Source: Candidatus Aerophobota bacterium (GTDB taxonomy: Bacteria > Aerophobota > Aerophobia > Aerophobales > AE-B3A). From it: a stretch of 8,228 bases of DNA. The stretch spans positions 1 through 8,228 of the forward strand of contig JAUWXE010000047.1 of NCBI GenBank assembly GCA_030616535.1, read 5' to 3'. The translations under genes were made by a program, and so were the position numbers. Below the pieces are notes generated by a model. The model was not told the DNA's origin. It was given only the letters and a program-made list of their open reading frames with translations, and did not search any database. The number at the start of each line of letters is the position of its first letter. The first letter of the stretch is position 1. Of the stretch, positions 6,864 to 8,228 are shown piece after piece.

Positions 6864-7304
6864 ATGAAATCGGTAGCAAGGTGGTATGAAAGGTGCATAA
6901 TTGAAAAGGGGAAAGAGAGTCTCCTCTGGGCTTTTATCGCCTTTGTGACCAGCGTGCTGGTCTCCCGTTTAGTTGTTCTGGATGTTGAGAAGGGAAGGGC
7001 TATTTTCGGCTATCTTTACGTTAAAGGTTACCACATCCACCACTTTTACTATGGGATACTTCTATTGATAATCTCCAATTGGTTAGCCTTAATTAGATAT
7101 AAGAGATTATACAGGAGGGTTTTTAAAAGAATTGCCAGCGTGATGTTCGGAGGAGGTCTTGGATTAGTGGTGGATGAGTTTGGACTCTTGTTGACCATGG
7201 AGTTTGGCATTAAAGGGAATTACTGGGCTCCTCAATCCTATTATGCTATAGGAGTGGCAACTTTTATCTTTTTAGGGTATTTGCTGTTTTTAAAAGCAGA
7301 TTAG
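6864..7304 (+). CDS. Small four-helix integral membrane protein, function unknown
   Basis: I cannot assign a function. The 146-residue protein has a basic, polar N-terminus and four predicted membrane segments at about 20-39, 61-77, 90-111 and 126-144. Polar residues fall in places that look functional: a HxHH motif (H57, H59, H60) followed by FYYG at the mouth of helix 2, a GGGLGLVVDEFGLLL segment in helix 3 with D104 and E105 inside the membrane, and NYWAPQSYY (119-127) before helix 4. From memory, this arrangement (HIHH..xG, then VLDEF, then YW) recurs in proteins annotated only as hypothetical integral membrane proteins in several bacterial groups; no search was possible. The histidines and acids could bind a metal, but this is inference. 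ATG 6864 has an excellent AAGGAGG at 6853-6859. recX follows after 7 bases, so they are likely co-transcribed without an obvious shared role. Confidence 0.85.
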   Translation: MKSVARWYERCIIEKGKESLLWAFIAFVTSVLVSRLVVLDVEKGRAIFGYLYVKGYHIHHFYYGILLLIISNWLALIRYKRLYRRVFKRIASVMFGGGLGLVVDEFGLLLTMEFGIKGNYWAPQSYYAIGVATFIFLGYLLFLKAD

Positions 7305-7311
7305 CACAAAA

Positions 7312-7932
7312 ATGGGAACAATTACGGCTATAAATTCTCAGAGGAGAAATCCTAATAGATACTCTATCTTTATAGAGGGAAAGTTTGTCCTGGGTATTGA
7401 TAAAAAGACGGTTGAGGATATGGGCTTAAAAGTAGGAAAATTGATAGATGAGAAGGACCTTAAAAAGATAACCTCTCAGGAAAAATTAAATAAAGGCCAG
7501 GCTTACGCTCTCATGCTTTTAGGCTACCGGGAAAGGAGCTTGCGAGAAATAAGGATGAGGATGAGGCAGAAAGGATACGAGGAAAAGCTGATAGAGAAAG
7601 TTATGAAGTACCTGAAAGACCGGAATTTGATAAATGATAAGAGATTCACTCGACTATGGGCAGAGAGCCGTATAAAAAAAGGTTACGGAAGTTGGAGAAT
7701 ACAGTCTGAGCTTGAGCAAAAAGGGGTGAACAGAGAGATGGCTGATGAGATCCTGAAGGACCTATATTCCGGAATTGATGAGGTCCAGGTAGCCTTAGAT
7801 CTGGTTAAGAAAAAAAGGTGGCTTTTGAAGGAACCACAGAGACTCACTGAACATGTTTCGAACCTATTGAGACGGAGAGGCTTTTCTTTTGAAGTAATAT
7901 CTAATGTCGTGGAGAAGATCCACAAAACCTAA
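7312..7932 (+). CDS. recX: Regulatory protein RecX
   Basis: RecX binds RecA filaments and in most bacteria limits their extension and strand exchange. The 206-residue protein begins with a beta-rich N-terminal region (TITAINSQRRNPNRYSIFIEG), as in longer RecX proteins, and then shows the helical repeats of the family. Motifs include ALMLLGYRERSLREIRMRMRQKGY (about 66-89, split here by function: the RxRS helix then the QKGY turn), LINDKRFTRLWAESRIKKGYG, and IQSELEQKGVNREMADEIL. The usual neighbour recA is not in the window, so this copy stands apart. ATG 7312 is the only normal start after an in-frame stop at 7291-7293, and it lacks a ribosome binding site, so coupling to the membrane protein gene 7 bases upstream is likely. 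Downstream is a 6S-like RNA. Confidence 0.9.
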   Translation: MGTITAINSQRRNPNRYSIFIEGKFVLGIDKKTVEDMGLKVGKLIDEKDLKKITSQEKLNKGQAYALMLLGYRERSLREIRMRMRQKGYEEKLIEKVMKYLKDRNLINDKRFTRLWAESRIKKGYGSWRIQSELEQKGVNREMADEILKDLYSGIDEVQVALDLVKKKRWLLKEPQRLTEHVSNLLRRRGFSFEVISNVVEKIHKT

Positions 7933-7935
7933 TTA

Positions 7936-8104
7936 GGCTGCCCTGTGCTCGGTGTTTTTCCAACGTTGCCGCTAAGTTCTACTTTTATCTTTATACTGTA
8001 GCTCGTATGGGCGACATATAAGTCCGGAGAAGAACTAAAAGTCTGGAACGTATAGACCCGCCTTCATCGCGGCTGCCTTATGGAAAACACCTCGCCGGGC
8101 AGCA
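7936..8104 (+). ncRNA. ssrS: Probable 6S RNA
   Basis: The stretch folds into a long rod of about 170 bases with the layout of 6S RNA, which imitates an open promoter and binds sigma-70 RNA polymerase. The closing stem pairs 7937-7943 with 8097-8103 (7 pairs). After a small internal loop (7944-7950 against 8092-8096), a second stem pairs 7951-7962 with 8081-8091 around one bulged T. A large asymmetric central bubble follows. The apical arm includes GTTC 7976-7979 with GAAC 8046-8049, ACTTTT 7981-7986 with AAAAGT 8037-8042, TTATA 7991-7995 with TATAA 8017-8021, and a terminal GCTC-GTAT-GGGC hairpin (8001-8012). The 3' bubble strand has a small CCGC/GCGG hairpin, a known 6S feature. No open reading frame fits. 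A new structured RNA is the alternative. Exact ends are uncertain, and I see no clear own promoter or terminator. Confidence 0.6.
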
Positions 8105-8141
8105 AAAAGAAGAAAGTTTTTCCTGAAACTGGAACTAATTC

Positions 8142-8169
8142 TTGACACAGCCCCATGCTTTGCTATAAT
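8142..8169 (+). promoter_or_regulatory. Consensus sigma-70 promoter with extended -10 for tRNA-Lys
   Basis: Both hexamers are perfect: TTGACA at 8142-8147 and TATAAT at 8164-8169, spaced by 16 bases. TGC directly precedes the -10 (8161-8163), giving an extended -10 as well. Transcription should begin near 8175-8177, leaving only about 6-8 bases before the mature tRNA. The discriminator after the -10 is A-rich, unlike the GC-rich one of stringently controlled stable RNA promoters in enterobacteria. Confidence 0.9.
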
Positions 8170-8182
8170 AGAAAGACCAACA

Positions 8183-8228
8183 GAGCCGTTAGCTCAGCCG
8201 GTAGAGCATCGGCCTTTTAAGCCGAAAA
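8183..8228 (+). tRNA. tRNA-Lys (anticodon UUU), 3' part beyond window
   Basis: The first 46 bases of a tRNA are present. The 5' acceptor strand is GAGCCGT (8183-8189), then T8 A9, the D stem GCTC/GAGC (8192-8195 with 8204-8207) around AGCCGGTA containing the invariant GG, and the anticodon stem TCGGC/GCCGA (8209-8213 with 8221-8225). The seven-base loop CTTTTAA places anticodon TTT at 8216-8218, after the invariant T33, so it decodes AAA/AAG as lysine. The variable arm, T arm and the acceptor 3' strand are cut off. Other tRNA genes may follow in the same transcript. Confidence 0.96.

Noticed and set aside
7936..8104. SRP RNA, tmRNA or RNase P RNA as identity of the structured RNA
   Set aside because: The SRP core GGTCAGGTCCGGAAGGAAGC, a tmRNA alanine acceptor with tag frame, and RNase P core motifs are all absent; the bubble-and-rod layout fits 6S RNA better.
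8104..8135. Intrinsic terminator after the 6S-like RNA
   Set aside because: There is a T run at 8117-8121 and a weak AGTTT/AAACT hairpin, but no GC-rich stem directly before a T tract.
1..8228. Mobile element, CRISPR array, toxin-antitoxin or defence system
   Set aside because: No transposase, integrase, repeat-spacer pattern, terminal repeats or small toxin pair was seen; gene content is core housekeeping throughout.

Overview
The window is an ordinary-looking, AT-leaning bacterial housekeeping segment in which every gene lies on the + strand. The genes mark it as bacterial: IleRS with a C-terminal zinc finger, Lgt/LspA lipoprotein processing, type II fatty acid synthesis, RecX, and a probable 6S RNA. 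Arginine is often encoded by AGA/AGG, and many genes overlap or nearly touch. I cannot name the lineage from the sequence; a poorly sampled bacterium is plausible but unproven.

Layout. (1) Positions 1-3003 hold a tight cluster: the 3' end of ileS, then lspA (5 bases later), lgt (20-base overlap) and an RluD-type pseudouridine synthase gene (8-base overlap). LspA and Lgt act on the same pathway, the lipidation and signal-peptide cleavage of lipoproteins. (2) Positions 3004-3148 carry a good sigma-70 type promoter that begins directly at the rluD stop codon, with an imperfect palindrome over its -10 box. (3) Positions 3149-6749 hold acpP, fabF, rnc and a phosphohexomutase gene (probably glmM). 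The first two make fatty acids, the third processes double-stranded RNA, and the fourth supplies glucosamine-1-phosphate for the cell wall. rnc and glmM overlap by 65 bases. (4) Positions 6750-7932 hold a short leader, a small four-helix membrane protein of unknown function with an HxHH motif and an Asp-Glu pair, and recX. (5) Positions 7933-8228 hold a long rod-shaped RNA that looks like 6S RNA, then a consensus promoter with an extended -10, then a tRNA-Lys(UUU) cut by the window end.

I found no mobile element, CRISPR array, defence system or clearly new multi-gene system. The items most worth a second look are the uncharacterised membrane protein, the 6S-like RNA with its competing helices, the long rnc/glmM overlap, and the possible operator at the acpP promoter.
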